Source of the DNA: Clostridia bacterium
GTDB taxonomy: Bacteria; Bacillota; Clostridia; TANB77; CAG-508
Reading direction: 5' to 3'
Length of the DNA stretch: 59,137 nucleotides
NCBI GenBank assembly: GCA_022792395.1
Contig: JAAWAX010000009.1
Span: 1-59,137, forward strand
Part shown: positions 37,564 to 46,582 of the stretch, piece after piece
Layout: each line of letters opens with the position of its first letter
How positions within the stretch are numbered: the first letter of the stretch is position 1
Position numbers and translations under genes: made by a program
The notes under the pieces: model-generated
What the model was told of the DNA's origin: nothing
Databases searched by the model: none
Seen by the model: only the letters and a program-made list of their open reading frames with translations

Positions 37564-38439
37564 TTATTTTTTAACCTCACCCTCCCATCTTCCATAAATT
37601 CCACAAGGTAACACCAATTTTGAATTTTCCATTGGAAGTCCAATTTCTCCACATTCTAGTTTTCCATCGTACTTTTTCTCGACTGTTACATGCAAAATAT
37701 TTTGTAATACACTACTTGAAATTCCCGTTGTATATGAATTAATTAAAAAGAATAATGGCTTGTCTGATAACACTTTTGAACATAATTCCACTAAATCATA
37801 AATATTGTTTTCAAATTGCCAAATTTCTCCTTTTGCTCCTCTTCCATAAGATGGTGGATCCATGATAATGGCATCATATTGATTCCCTCTTCTAATTTCT
37901 CTTGTCACAAATTTCACTACATCATCAATAATAAATCGAACTGGTTTATCTTGTAAACCAGAAGATACAACATTTTCTTTTGCCCATGTTGTCATTCCTT
38001 TTGAACTATCGACATGACATACAGATGCTCCAGCAGATAGGCATGCTACTGTGGCACCTCCTGTATAAGCAAATAAATTTAATACTTTGATTGGTCTTTT
38101 GGCTGATTTTATTTTATTTATCATCCAATCCCAATTAACAGCTTGCTCTGGAAAAAGTCCTGTATGTTTAAATCCCATTGGCTTAATATTAAAAGTTAAA
38201 TTTTTATAACGCACTTGCCATGCTTTGGGCATTTTCTTTTTAAATTCCCAAGAACCTCCTCCTGTTTTGCTTCTATGATAAGTTGCATTGATTTCTTTCC
38301 ATTTGTCTGGATAGCTTTTATCTTTCCAAATAATTTGTGGATCTGGTCTTGCTAAAACCACATCTCCCCATTTTTCTAGTTTCTGACCATCTGCCATATC
38401 TAATATTTTATATTCTTTCCATTCACTTGCTATTTTCAT
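37564..38439 (-). CDS. SAM-dependent methyltransferase, RlmI-like
   Basis: 291 aa. SAM motif I in VLNLFAYTGGATVACLSAGA, acidic motif II in CHVDSSKGMTTWAKEN, and catalytic motif IV DPPSYGRG. This arrangement is that of rRNA cytosine/guanine methyltransferases of the RlmI/RlmL group. A typical PUA domain is not evident at the N-terminus. Probably modifies 23S rRNA (inference). Confidence 0.82.
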   Translation of the reverse strand: MKIASEWKEYKILDMADGQKLEKWGDVVLARPDPQIIWKDKSYPDKWKEINATYHRSKTGGGSWEFKKKMPKAWQVRYKNLTFNIKPMGFKHTGLFPEQAVNWDWMINKIKSAKRPIKVLNLFAYTGGATVACLSAGASVCHVDSSKGMTTWAKENVVSSGLQDKPVRFIIDDVVKFVTREIRRGNQYDAIIMDPPSYGRGAKGEIWQFENNIYDLVELCSKVLSDKPLFFLINSYTTGISSSVLQNILHVTVEKKYDGKLECGEIGLPMENSKLVLPCGIYGRWEGEVKK

Positions 38440-38783
38440 ATTTTTTAGTAGTTTAACTAACCTACTTTCCTCCTCTTTTCTTGAATGGTACTATTTTATC
38501 ATACAAGACCTAAAAAGTCCACAATAGACACTATTTTTTATAAGTAGTTGCGTTCGCTACTTTTTTTGTGTTATAATAGAAAAGTTAGAATAAGGAGACA
38601 TATATAAATAATAATTTTTCTCTTTGAAACAATCATAATTTATTACTCTAATTATTTTTATCAAGATGATTATAATACATTTAATGCTTCGATTATATTT
38701 TTTGTTAATAAAAACCAACAAGCTCATGCAACCTCATTTAAGGATACATGAGCAGGACAGTGGTGAACTATAAACAATGTAAA
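38440..38783. other. Intergenic stretch with an orphan promoter
   Basis: 344 bp between two minus-strand genes. The only strong signals are the plus-strand promoter and ribosome binding site at 38548-38597, which lead to no ORF, and a CTCATG...CATGAG repeat near 38731-38755. Confidence 0.45.
38548..38597 (+). promoter_or_regulatory. Orphan promoter and ribosome binding site
   Basis: TTGCGT (38548-38553), an 18-bp spacer, a perfect TATAAT (38572-38577) and AAGGAG (38592-38597), but no ATG, GTG or TTG follows at usable distance and no ORF extends downstream. It may be the remains of a gene displaced when the foreign radical SAM gene arrived, or a small RNA promoter. Confidence 0.45.
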
Positions 38784-39623
38784 TCAAATATTCCTTAATC
38801 TTTCAATCAAGGGTTGAAACAATGTTTTTTCTGCTTCAATGACATGTTCAGGCACAATCAAATTCTTATTAGAATGTGTAAAACGGCTATGCAGAACCCC
38901 ATCTGGGTCAACATTATATTTCAAATGTCCAGGATTAAGTTGCATATTGCCTAACCGAACAGTAACGCCATTGGTCATTTTATATGCTGCCTTATTTCCA
39001 TTACAGAATATCTCTTCTTCTGGCATTTCAAGTAAATGTCGATGTAGATATGGAACAAACTGGAATTTATAGGCATACGGATTGACAGGGTTTAATGTTC
39101 TAACTTTTACTCCCATTCCTAAATTAATAGCTTTATCCACAACTTTCATTAAACTATACTCTGTTGGGTAACTTTCTGTTGTTGCCATAATGTATAGTTT
39201 AATTCTAGACTTCCATTCTGATTGATTCTTTAGCATAAATTCTAGACCAGGTTCATACGAAAACCGAATCTCATCCACAATACCATCTAACTGTTCTAAC
39301 ATGTTTTGATGAATTCCATTTGTAAACATATTAATATGAAATCCTTCCGCTTTTGCCAACTTTGCATACTTTACAACATCACGGTGGACTGTTGGTTCTC
39401 CCCCATGAAGATATAGTGTTTTAAAATCCAATTTCTTTGCAATTCCCATAGCCGTAATAAACTTTTTTTCATTCATATATTTGCCAGAATGCACATTTGG
39501 TTCAATACAGTATGGGCATGCCTTATTGCATGCATAGGTTAGTAAAAAATAAATTTGCCGAAGATCTTCATCTTCGAGTGGATGTGGCACAATACCACAC
39601 TTTAATTGATGTCTTGGTAACAT
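38784..39623 (-). CDS. Radical SAM protein, probably foreign
   Basis: 279 aa. The [4Fe-4S] motif is CNKACPYC (CxxxCxxC) near residue 32, followed by YLHGGEPTVHRD (the GGEP SAM-binding motif) and MFTNGIHQNM. The C-terminus lacks an obvious extra cluster domain. It uses CGG three times as plain Arg in the zero frame (39560-39558 in EDLRQIYF, 39266-39264 in DEIRFSYEP, 38957-38955 in GVTVRLGNM). A +1 skip at any of them would soon terminate it. This, and a less AT-rich text, suggest recent acquisition. Substrate unknown. Confidence 0.82.
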   Translation of the reverse strand: MLPRHQLKCGIVPHPLEDEDLRQIYFLLTYACNKACPYCIEPNVHSGKYMNEKKFITAMGIAKKLDFKTLYLHGGEPTVHRDVVKYAKLAKAEGFHINMFTNGIHQNMLEQLDGIVDEIRFSYEPGLEFMLKNQSEWKSRIKLYIMATTESYPTEYSLMKVVDKAINLGMGVKVRTLNPVNPYAYKFQFVPYLHRHLLEMPEEEIFCNGNKAAYKMTNGVTVRLGNMQLNPGHLKYNVDPDGVLHSRFTHSNKNLIVPEHVIEAEKTLFQPLIERLRNI

Positions 39624-39726
39624 ATTTCTTGTCCTTTCTCAAAAATTATAGGTTTATTACCCAAAGGTTACATAAATATTATATCAAATTATTTTTACAT
39701 TTACAAGTTTTTAAGGTAAAAACTAA

Positions 39727-40260
39727 TTAAAATGTAATTTTCTCAAAATACCTTAAGTACTTATCTGTAAAATTTTTTAAATTTTTTCTCTTTCCTTTTA
39801 ATATCTTTATTAACTTATTAGCCTCTTCAAAAGCCATTTCATATTCTGTTTTAGTTATTTCAAATCGTTTTAAAGCTTCTTTAAGTTCTTCTTCATCTAA
39901 CAGTATAACTTCTCCATTAGGTCTTACTACGATATCTAAATATAAGTCATCTTCATATGGTATACAATTTTCTTTTCCTATTTCTTTTGCAATATCAAAA
40001 TACCATTCTATTATATTACCATTTTTATCATAAAACGCAGACAATTTAACTTTACAACTATAATCATAAAAACCTAATAATTTATAATTATTATCTATTA
40101 TAACTTTACCTTTTGGTGTAGATTTTTTAATATTTGCATTTTTAAAATTATAATAACAAACATCACCATTAAAATAACTTTCCTTAATGCTTTTTACTAT
40201 GTATATTAAATCACTATTAGGTTTGCTTAATTTATGTCTATTAGCATATCTTCTATTCAA
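39727..40260 (-). CDS. DUF402 family protein
   Basis: 177 aa. The middle section has YDYSCKVKLSAFYDKNGNII, IEWYFDIAK and YLDIVVRPNGEVILLDEEEL, the conserved acidic and aromatic core of DUF402, whose studied members hydrolyse nucleotide phosphate bonds with divalent metals. A helical C-terminal end (KTEYEMAFEEANKLIKILKG) is also typical. Single gene. Substrate here unknown. Confidence 0.85.
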   Translation of the reverse strand: MNRRYANRHKLSKPNSDLIYIVKSIKESYFNGDVCYYNFKNANIKKSTPKGKVIIDNNYKLLGFYDYSCKVKLSAFYDKNGNIIEWYFDIAKEIGKENCIPYEDDLYLDIVVRPNGEVILLDEEELKEALKRFEITKTEYEMAFEEANKLIKILKGKRKNLKNFTDKYLRYFEKITF

Positions 40261-40338
40261 TTTTATTTCTCCAATCCAAACAAAAAATTACTAGTTATCT
40301 CTATGATTATAACATAATTTTAAAAAAAGTATATAAAA

Positions 40339-40380
40339 ATAAGTCAAAAAAGTATTTTATAAATTACTTTTTTGACTTAT
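40339..40380 (-). terminator. Terminator after the 69-aa membrane protein
   Basis: ATAAGTCAAAAAAGTA / TACTTTTTTGACTTAT, a perfect 16-bp stem with a ten-base loop. Confidence 0.75.
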
Positions 40381-40467
40381 CTTTTTAATGCTTCTTTTAA
40401 ATTTTGCATATTGTTTTATGTTGCGATGTAACACTGTTATCAATACATTTTGCTACCTATTATAATT

Positions 40468-40677
40468 TTAAATATTTTGTAAAATTTTCATGAAGCTACT
40501 TATCATAACTATATTAATTGTTCCAAACATGATAAATGTGATAATGGCAGTAGTTAGTAATTTATGTCTTTTTATTTTCTGACATAATCTATTTATCCAA
40601 TTTTGCTCTCCTATTTCTAATCGGTTTAATTTGGTATTATACCTAACTTGAAAAATCTCATCTTTTGCATATTCCAT
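40468..40677 (-). CDS. Small membrane protein, 69 aa, unknown
   Basis: Start set at MEYAKDEIFQVRYNTKLNRL, with AAGGGGG in front. The polar N-terminal half has no motif, and one transmembrane segment (TTAIITFIMFGTINIVMISSF) lies near the C-terminus. The topology resembles small anchored regulators. Not recognised. Confidence 0.6.
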   Translation of the reverse strand: MEYAKDEIFQVRYNTKLNRLEIGEQNWINRLCQKIKRHKLLTTAIITFIMFGTINIVMISSFMKILQNI

Positions 40678-40885
40678 ATTCCTATTTCCCCCTTTATATT
40701 TTTTCCTTATATGTATATGCATGTCCTTTGGTAAATATTCCTATTTTTTTAATTTTTATTTATCTGATATTTAAGAAATTATTCTAATATTGAGAATTTT
40801 ATCTTGTTAACTCCATAAAATTATGTTATATTATTTATGTTATTAAATGTGGGGATTTCCCCTATGCATCTATAAGGAGGTTGAT

Positions 40886-41065
40886 ATGGTAAAAAAAATT
40901 GTTGTAACAATTGTTTTAGCCTTCGCAACTTTATTCACTATTGGAGGTATAGTAGGATTTATTTATTCCTATTTATACACCCAGAGAAAGCGTGGGAAAT
41001 TAAATTTCCCAGCAGGTCTTTGCATTGCATCCTTTTTAAGGAAACAACGCAAAACGTATATATAA
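40886..41065 (+). CDS. Small membrane protein, 59 aa, unknown
   Basis: ATG after a very strong AAGGAGG. One N-terminal transmembrane segment (IVVTIVLAFATLFTIGGIVG, FIYSYLYTQ) is followed by a basic tail (RKRGKLNFPAGLC, RKQRKTYI). A small GGGGA-TTT-CCCC hairpin precedes the ribosome binding site and a stable terminator follows. It is a complete single-gene unit of unknown function. Confidence 0.6.
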   Translation: MVKKIVVTIVLAFATLFTIGGIVGFIYSYLYTQRKRGKLNFPAGLCIASFLRKQRKTYI

Positions 41066-41078
41066 AAACATATGCGTA

Positions 41079-41115
41079 ACAAAGCAGGGAAGGGGAAACT
41101 CTTCTCTGCTTTGTT
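41079..41115. terminator. Terminator between the small membrane gene and uvrC
   Basis: AACAAAGCAGGGAAG / CTTCTCTGCTTTGTT stem of about 15 bp with one mismatch and a short loop, between convergent genes. Confidence 0.8.
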
Positions 41116-41142
41116 ATTGTATAGGAAATTAAAATCAAACCT

Positions 41143-42976
41143 CTATTGTTCTTTGCCAAGAATTTTTTTAGCAATTGCTTCACTAATTCCTTTTACTTCC
41201 ATCAATTCTTTGATACTTGCTTCTTTTATCTTTTCTACACTACCAAAATGTTTTAGTAAGGCTTGTTTCTTAACCTCACCAATACCAGTAATTTCATCTA
41301 ACTCTGACTTTGTCATTTCTTTATCTCTTAACTTTCTATGATAGCTAATCGCTGTATCATGTACAGTATCTTGAAATTTTGTAATTACATTCATCAAATT
41401 TTGAGAAATTTTTAACTCTTTTCTGTTTTCATCCATCAATGCTCTTGTTTGGTGTTTATCATTTTTTACCATTCCAAAAACGGGAATTTTTAATGCCTCC
41501 TCTATATCCTGATTTTTTCCTCCATCCCCAAAATCAGCATTTACTTTTTGAATCGCATTTTTAACAGCCCTAATTTGGGTAATACCACCATCAGCAAAAA
41601 TCACATCTGGAAGATTTCCAAATCCTCCCTTCGGATTTTCTATGGAATGCTTTAATCTTCTGATAATTACTTCTTCCATACATCTTGGGTCATCTTGACC
41701 AAATACTGTTTTGATTTTAAACCTTCTTGATAAATTCTTTTTAATTACCCCATCTTGCATGACACACATTCCAGCAACCATATACTCTCCAGACAAATTA
41801 GAAATATCATAAGTTTCAATTTTTCTTGGCAATTTATCTAATTCTAAAACCTCTTTTAGTTCCATTAAAATTTCACTCTTATCTTTTTCTTTGTTTTCTA
41901 AAGTTACTTTGCTATTCATTTCTGCCATTTCCACAAAACGCAATTTCTCACCTTTTTTTGGTGTCTTGATTTCCACTTTTTTACCTAACATTGTGGATAA
42001 CCATGTTTCTATTGCTCGCTTGTCTTCTATCTCTTCTTTTATCATAATTTTATTGGGAATATTAGGATTGTCTAAATAATATTGTTTGATAAATCCCGCT
42101 AAAATGTCTTTATCTTCCATATCTCTTAAATCACTATAAAAGTAATGCTCTCTTCCAATCATCTTGCTACCTCTAACAAAGAAAATTTCAATGCATATTT
42201 CTAAATCTGACTTTGCAATTCCTATTACATCAATATTATTTTCGGATATATTAGATACTTTTTGTTTTGCTGATATTCTTTCAATTGCTTGTATTTTATC
42301 TCTTATATAGGCTGCTTTTTCAAAATCTAGTTTTTGTGAAGCTTCTCCGCATTTGTTCTTCTAATTCTTTGATTAATTTTTCTGTCTTCCCCTCTAACAA
42401 GTCAATAATCTCATCTATTTGTTTACGATATTCTTCTTTGCTAATATATTTCATACAGGGAGCTAAACATTTTTTTATATGATAATTTAAACATGGTCTT
42501 GTTCTCTCTTTCAAAGTTTTACATTGGCGTATTTTATATTTTTCTTTGATAAAATTGACCATTTCTTTGGCTGCTCCTGGATTGGCATAAGGTCCAAAAT
42601 ATTTAGAGCCATCTTTTACGATTCTTCTCGTAATAAATACACTCGGATAATCATGATTTAAATCAATTTTGATATATGGATAAGTTTTATCATCTTTTAA
42701 TAAGACATTAAATTTTGGTCTGTTTTTCTTAATCAAATTACATTCCAAAATTAATGCCTCTGCTTCATTATCTACTACAATATATTCAAAGTGGTCAATT
42801 AGACTAACCATTTTCTCAATTCTTGGTGTCTTATCTGTCTTCCTAAAATATTGCCTTACTCTATTTTTGAGAGAAATCGCTTTTCCCACATAAATAATGG
42901 TATCATTTTTGTCTCTCATAACATAAACCCCTGGTTGATTTGGCAATTTTTTTAGTTCCTCTTCAATATCAAACAT
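41143..42976 (-). CDS. uvrC: Excinuclease ABC subunit C (CGG +1 recoded)
   Basis: Nucleotide excision repair nuclease that cuts on both sides of a lesion with UvrB. GIY-YIG domain at the start (PGVYVMRDKNDTIIYVGKAISLKNR). The UVR motif region is cut by CGG at 42349-42347. Zero frame: EEQMRRSFTKTRF-stop. Skipping the C: EEQMGEASQKLDFEKAAYIRDKIQAIE, the standard UvrB-binding motif. The second half has DVIFADGGITQI and the C-terminal HhH pair (GIGEVKKQALLKHFGS). The recoded protein is 610 aa, a normal length. Confidence 0.93.
42347..42349 (-). other. CGG +1 recoding site 7 (uvrC)
   Basis: CAA ATG C GGA GAA GCT: removing the C restores M-G-E-A-S-Q-K-L-D-F-E of the UVR motif. CGG is codon 210. 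Confidence 0.87.
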
Positions 42977-43001
42977 AAAAACTCCTTCAATTTATACCTT
43001 T

Positions 43002-43514
43002 TCATTCTATGTATCCAATATATGGTAAGTTTCTGTATTTTTCATTATAATCTAAACCATAACCTACCACAAATTTGTCTTCAATCGCAAATCCAATATA
43101 ATCTACTTGTAATTCCATTACTCTTCTGGATGGTTTTGATAACATCGTAGCTATTTTTACACTATTAGGATTTTTTTGTTTTAAATAGTCTCTTACATAA
43201 GTTAGTGTTCTACCTGTATCAATAATGTCTTCTACGATGATTACATCTTTTCCTTCTATTGAATCTCGAATATCTTTGTTAATTTTAATTTCTCCAGTAC
43301 TTTCTGTTCCCTCATAGCTAGATACATCCATAAAATCAAGTGCTACACTATTTTTTATATTTTTAGCAAGTTCAGACATAAACATAACAGAACCTTTTAA
43401 TATTCCTATAAATACAATTTCTTTCCCCTCATAGTCTTTTTGAATTTGCTTTCCCATTTCTTCGATTCTTTTTTCTAGTTTTGTTTTGTTAATTAGTACA
43501 TTAATTTCTTTCAT
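43002..43514 (-). CDS. hpt: Hypoxanthine phosphoribosyltransferase
   Basis: 170 aa, usual length. Purine salvage: converts hypoxanthine or guanine plus PRPP to IMP or GMP. The PRPP loop VIVEDIIDTGRTL is complete, and IGFAIEDKFVVGYGLDYNE is the conserved C-terminal base-binding segment. Follows in the same direction as uvrC, about 25 bp upstream of its start, so possibly co-transcribed. Confidence 0.95.
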   Translation of the reverse strand: MKEINVLINKTKLEKRIEEMGKQIQKDYEGKEIVFIGILKGSVMFMSELAKNIKNSVALDFMDVSSYEGTESTGEIKINKDIRDSIEGKDVIIVEDIIDTGRTLTYVRDYLKQKNPNSVKIATMLSKPSRRVMELQVDYIGFAIEDKFVVGYGLDYNEKYRNLPYIGYIE

Positions 43515-43630
43515 TTTTCATCTCATTCCTTCCCAATATATAATACTTAAACCTTTTCTCTATTTTTTCTTTCATTATACTAAATATTACAAAACATTTC
43601 AATGTTTTTTATTGAGAAGAGAAATCAAGT

Positions 43631-43691
43631 CCCCACTGGTTCCGGGGTTAAATGGGGAAAATATTTCCATTTAACCCCGGAACCAGTGGGG
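43631..43691. repeat. 61-bp palindrome, left copy
   Basis: CCCCACTGGTTCCGGGG...CCCCGGAACCAGTGGGG, arms of about 25-28 bases around AATATTT. Nearly identical to 46038-46098. The two copies bracket the IbrA/IbrB module. Much more GC-rich than its surroundings. Confidence 0.85.
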
Positions 43692-43714
43692 AAACTTGAA
43701 AATCATTGAAAATT

Positions 43715-44239
43715 TTAGTTTTTCTTTTTCCTATTTTCCTCAAATTCTTCCCATGATTTACTAAACTCGTGTTTAGCAAATAGTTCTTTTAATCCTGTAA
43801 TCTGTTTTAATCGAATAATTTCATCTAATTCCATTCCTAAATGTTCTGAAATCTGCTTTTCTGACCATCCATTTTGTGTTAATGTTAAAACAATATGTGA
43901 CATGTCAATAATTTGATGTGTTCCTCTAGCTCTGTTATGTCGAATCGTACTTGCCATACGGTTTTCTAAATCTTTATCAATCGTTACAATTGGAATCTTT
44001 TTTAAGTTAAAATACTCTTTCGCACAACGATAGCGGTGAAATCCATCTACCACAATATAAATGTCTCTTTCTTTATCATAATAAGTTACAATTGGCTGTG
44101 TATAGCCATCTTCTTCTATGGAATGTTTTAATAGTTGCATTTCTGGTGGTGCTACTTTGTTTGGATTATAATCATTGGCAATTACCTTGTCAATATCCAC
44201 CATTTTTACATTTAGTACTGGAAATTCTATTTCTTTCAT
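43715..44239 (-). CDS. ParB-like nuclease-domain protein, IbrB-like
   Basis: 174 aa from MKEIEFPVLNVKMVDID, the start with GGAAAGGATTC upstream; a longer start at 44272 overlaps the previous gene. The ParB/sulfiredoxin-like core is NDYNPNKVAPPEMQLLKHSI, DGYTQPIV, and the nucleotide-site motif VVDGFHRYRC, then TIRHNRARGTH. A short HTH-like segment (SEKQISEHLGMELDEIIRLK) follows. IbrB proteins pair with IbrA PAPS-reductase-like proteins as co-activators of prophage genes in E. coli, and the same pairing is found here. Confidence 0.83.
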   Translation of the reverse strand: MKEIEFPVLNVKMVDIDKVIANDYNPNKVAPPEMQLLKHSIEEDGYTQPIVTYYDKERDIYIVVDGFHRYRCAKEYFNLKKIPIVTIDKDLENRMASTIRHNRARGTHQIIDMSHIVLTLTQNGWSEKQISEHLGMELDEIIRLKQITGLKELFAKHEFSKSWEEFEENRKKKN

Positions 44240-44264
44240 CTTACACGAATCCTTTCCTATCGTA

Positions 44265-44651
44265 TTAATCAATTGCCATTGCCGGTATTTTTTCTGTATA
44301 AATCGTTACAAAATTTTTATACTCTTGATTCTGACTAACTTTAAATCCACATTTTTCGTAAATTTCTTTATAGTAATTTGTTACAATACTATAAGTGATA
44401 TTATTTTCTTTTTTTATTTCTTCTAAAATTTCCTCTAAATATTTTTCTTTTGTAGTATACACATTTTTAATGATATTTTTGCTAATAGATACAAATGCCA
44501 TAGCTCTTTCTTCTTCTATATAAATATACCATTCTTTACTATCATCATCATAAATTCTATCATTCGTTTGTTTTTCTATCAATCTTGATCCAAAAATCTT
44601 TCCCATATATTGATAAAATTTTTCATCTTTGTTTGTTATTTTTACTACCAT
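44265..44651 (-). CDS. Acetyltransferase-like small protein in the IbrA/IbrB module
   Basis: 128 aa. The strands around WYIYIEEERAMAFVSISKN and the C-terminal YYKEIYEKCGFKVSQNQEYK recall a shortened GNAT fold, whose last motif is usually Y...CGFK. The acetyl-CoA P-loop (Q/RxxGxG/A) is not visible, so activity is uncertain. It lies between the IbrA-like and IbrB-like genes in the same direction with 5-25 bp gaps, so it is part of the unit. Confidence 0.5.
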   Translation of the reverse strand: MVVKITNKDEKFYQYMGKIFGSRLIEKQTNDRIYDDDSKEWYIYIEEERAMAFVSISKNIIKNVYTTKEKYLEEILEEIKKENNITYSIVTNYYKEIYEKCGFKVSQNQEYKNFVTIYTEKIPAMAID

Positions 44652-44656
44652 AATTT

Positions 44657-45947
44657 TTACTCCTTTATCCCTTCTATTATTTTTTGTAATGTTTTATCAT
44701 CTGTCTTCGTATTTTGATTTAATAAATTATCCCATTTATGAATTAGTTCCATTAACTCTCTATCATCATTTTTCGTTTGTCCAAAGGAAAGCCTTCTTAA
44801 ATAGAAATCATTCTTTTCAATGGCTCTAGCAATCCTTCGCCACGAAATAGCCTTTTTTTGATTTTCTAATTTGCATTCTGCCATATCTGGAATATCTTTT
44901 ATTTCTACTCCATATTTATTTTTATACCAAATCATAAACTTTTTTATTTTTCTATAATAGTGTAACATTAAGTCCCTATTATAAATTCCTATACTTTCTA
45001 ATAAAAATACTGTATATTCTTGCCATGTCATAAATTCTGGTTTACAAGATTTTATATTGCCAAGTGCTGTTGTTTTACAATAAATATTACCAAAGTTCAC
45101 TCCGATTTACTCGATTTAATACCTTACTCCAGGTATCATATTCTAATGCCTTAAACTGATTTAATCCATTTCGTTGATCATCCCCATAAGGTTGGCACAG
45201 TCTTTGCTCATAAATGCTTACTCCATTTTTATACATTAATTCATAAATATAGTTAAATGCCAAATCTAATTGACTAACTGCACTCCATATATCTTCTGTT
45301 GCCCAATCATAAAGGGGATAAAAATTATAAACTTCAATATGTTTTTCATTTACTTTTAATTTAGTTGTCCAATGATATTTTTTAAAAGTAATCTTTTTAT
45401 CTTGAAAGGCAATCGTTCTAAATCGATTTAAACTTTCATCAGTTCTAATTCCTATACCGCAAGCTACTTTACCTTGATACTTTTGTTGATACCAAGAGGC
45501 AAACTGAACAATAAATTCTTCAAATTCCTCTCCTTTTTTAAACCACGAAAATGGACAATTATCAATATTAATGGCATCTGCTGGCATATTTCTTACCCAC
45601 AAATGTTTGCTTTCTTCTTCCCAACAAATCCATTTTGGTTGCAATACTGATACGGCATTTCTTAAGGCAATTGGCAAAGCAATATGAAAAAAATCTCTAA
45701 TTTGTGATAAGTGCTTTAATTCTTCAACATGCTCTATTGTATAATGATACTGTGCCTCCAAATCGATGAATAAAACATCAAACTTTTTATTCATTTTTTT
45801 TGCTACTTTATTAGCTAATTGTATCATAACAGAACTATCTTTTCCGCCACTAAAGCTAAAATAAATATTTTCAAAGTTTTGAAACATAATTTCCAATCTT
45901 TCTATTGCTGCCTCTAATACGTTTTTTTCTAAATATTTTTTTGCCAT
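44657..45947 (-). CDS. IbrA-like PAPS-reductase-family protein, DUF3440 type (CGG +1 recoded)
   Basis: ATP-pyrophosphatase (PP-loop) protein. YFSFSGGKDSSVMIQLANKV is the SGGxDS loop; WICWEEESKHLWVRN and WATEDIWSAV follow. Two apparent ORFs meet at CGG (45104-45102). Zero frame: VLNRVNRSELW-stop. Skipping the C: RVNGVNFGNIYCKTTALGN, exactly the DUF3440 C-terminal domain start, carried on to FMTWQEYTVFLLESIG and the helical tail. Recoded length is 429 aa. Without the shift the conserved C-terminal domain would look like a separate gene. First gene of a module with an acetyltransferase-like gene and IbrB. Confidence 0.88.
45102..45104 (-). other. CGG +1 recoding site 8 (IbrA-like gene)
   Basis: GTA AAT C GGA GTG AAC: removing the C gives V-N-G-V-N-F-G, the conserved junction in DUF3440 proteins. 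CGG is codon 282. Confidence 0.85.
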
Positions 45948-46037
45948 CTATTTTCCTCTTTTCTATTTATACCAAATTATACCATTTTTGGAATATACTG
46001 TAAAGTTTTGTCGAATATTTAATTAACTTTCTCCATT

Positions 46038-46098
46038 CCCCACTGGTTCCGGGTTTAAATGGGGAAAATATCCCCATTTAAACCCAGAACCAGTGGGG
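46038..46098. repeat. 61-bp palindrome, right copy
   Basis: CCCCACTGGTTCCGGG...ACCAGTGGGG with the same length, ends and AATGGGGAAAATAT core as 43631-43691. Together they flank the three-gene IbrA/IbrB module. Confidence 0.85.
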
Positions 46099-46121
46099 AG
46101 GAGAATTTGAAAAAATAAAAA

Positions 46122-46146
46122 AAAAGAGACTATTTCTAGTCTCTTT
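46122..46146 (-). terminator. hup terminator
   Basis: AAAAGAGACTA / TAGTCTCTTT stem with a four-base loop, downstream of hup on the minus strand. Confidence 0.8.
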
Positions 46147-46182
46147 CTATGCATTCATATATTTATATTTTATATAAATCTC

Positions 46183-46461
46183 TTATTTTTTGTTTACTAA
46201 ATCTTTTAATGCTTTACCAGCTTTGAATACTGGAGCTTTTGATGCAGGTATTTTGATTTCTTCCTTAGTTTGTGGATTTCTACCTTTTCTAGCTGCTCTT
46301 TTTCTTACTTCAAAAGATCCAAATCCAACTAATTGAACTTTGTCTCCTTTTTTTAATGCATCTGTTACTACTTCTACAAAAGCGTTTACTGATTCTTCAG
46401 CTGCTTTTTTTGTAGCCCCTGTTTTTGCAGCCATTGCTGCGATTAATTCAGCTTTGTTCAT
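46183..46461 (-). CDS. hup: Histone-like DNA-binding protein HU
   Basis: 92 aa. [23 protein letters not shown], then [33 protein letters not shown], the DNA-contacting beta-arm with RNPQT, all typical. Compacts and bends the nucleoid DNA. AGGAGGTAA precedes the ATG. Monocistronic, with its own terminator. Confidence 0.96.
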   Translation of the reverse strand: MNKAELIAAMAAKTGATKKAAEESVNAFVEVVTDALKKGDKVQLVGFGSFEVRKRAARKGRNPQTKEEIKIPASKAPVFKAGKALKDLVNKK

Positions 46462-46582
46462 TTAAATTACCTCCTATAAGATTTAAATAGTTATGTACTT
46501 TATTGTAGAACAAACACAATAATGTACTTCACTTAAACAATTCGCCAAAATTACTGAAAATCCTTCTTTTTTTTACACTTTT

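Noticed and set aside
44657..45100. Separate gene starting MNFGNIYCKTTALG
   Set aside because: It continues the DUF3440 protein in the +1 frame after CGG and has no ribosome binding site of its own.
43631..46098. CRISPR-like repeats
   Set aside because: There are only two strong copies of the palindrome, 2.4 kb apart, with genes and no spacer array between them.
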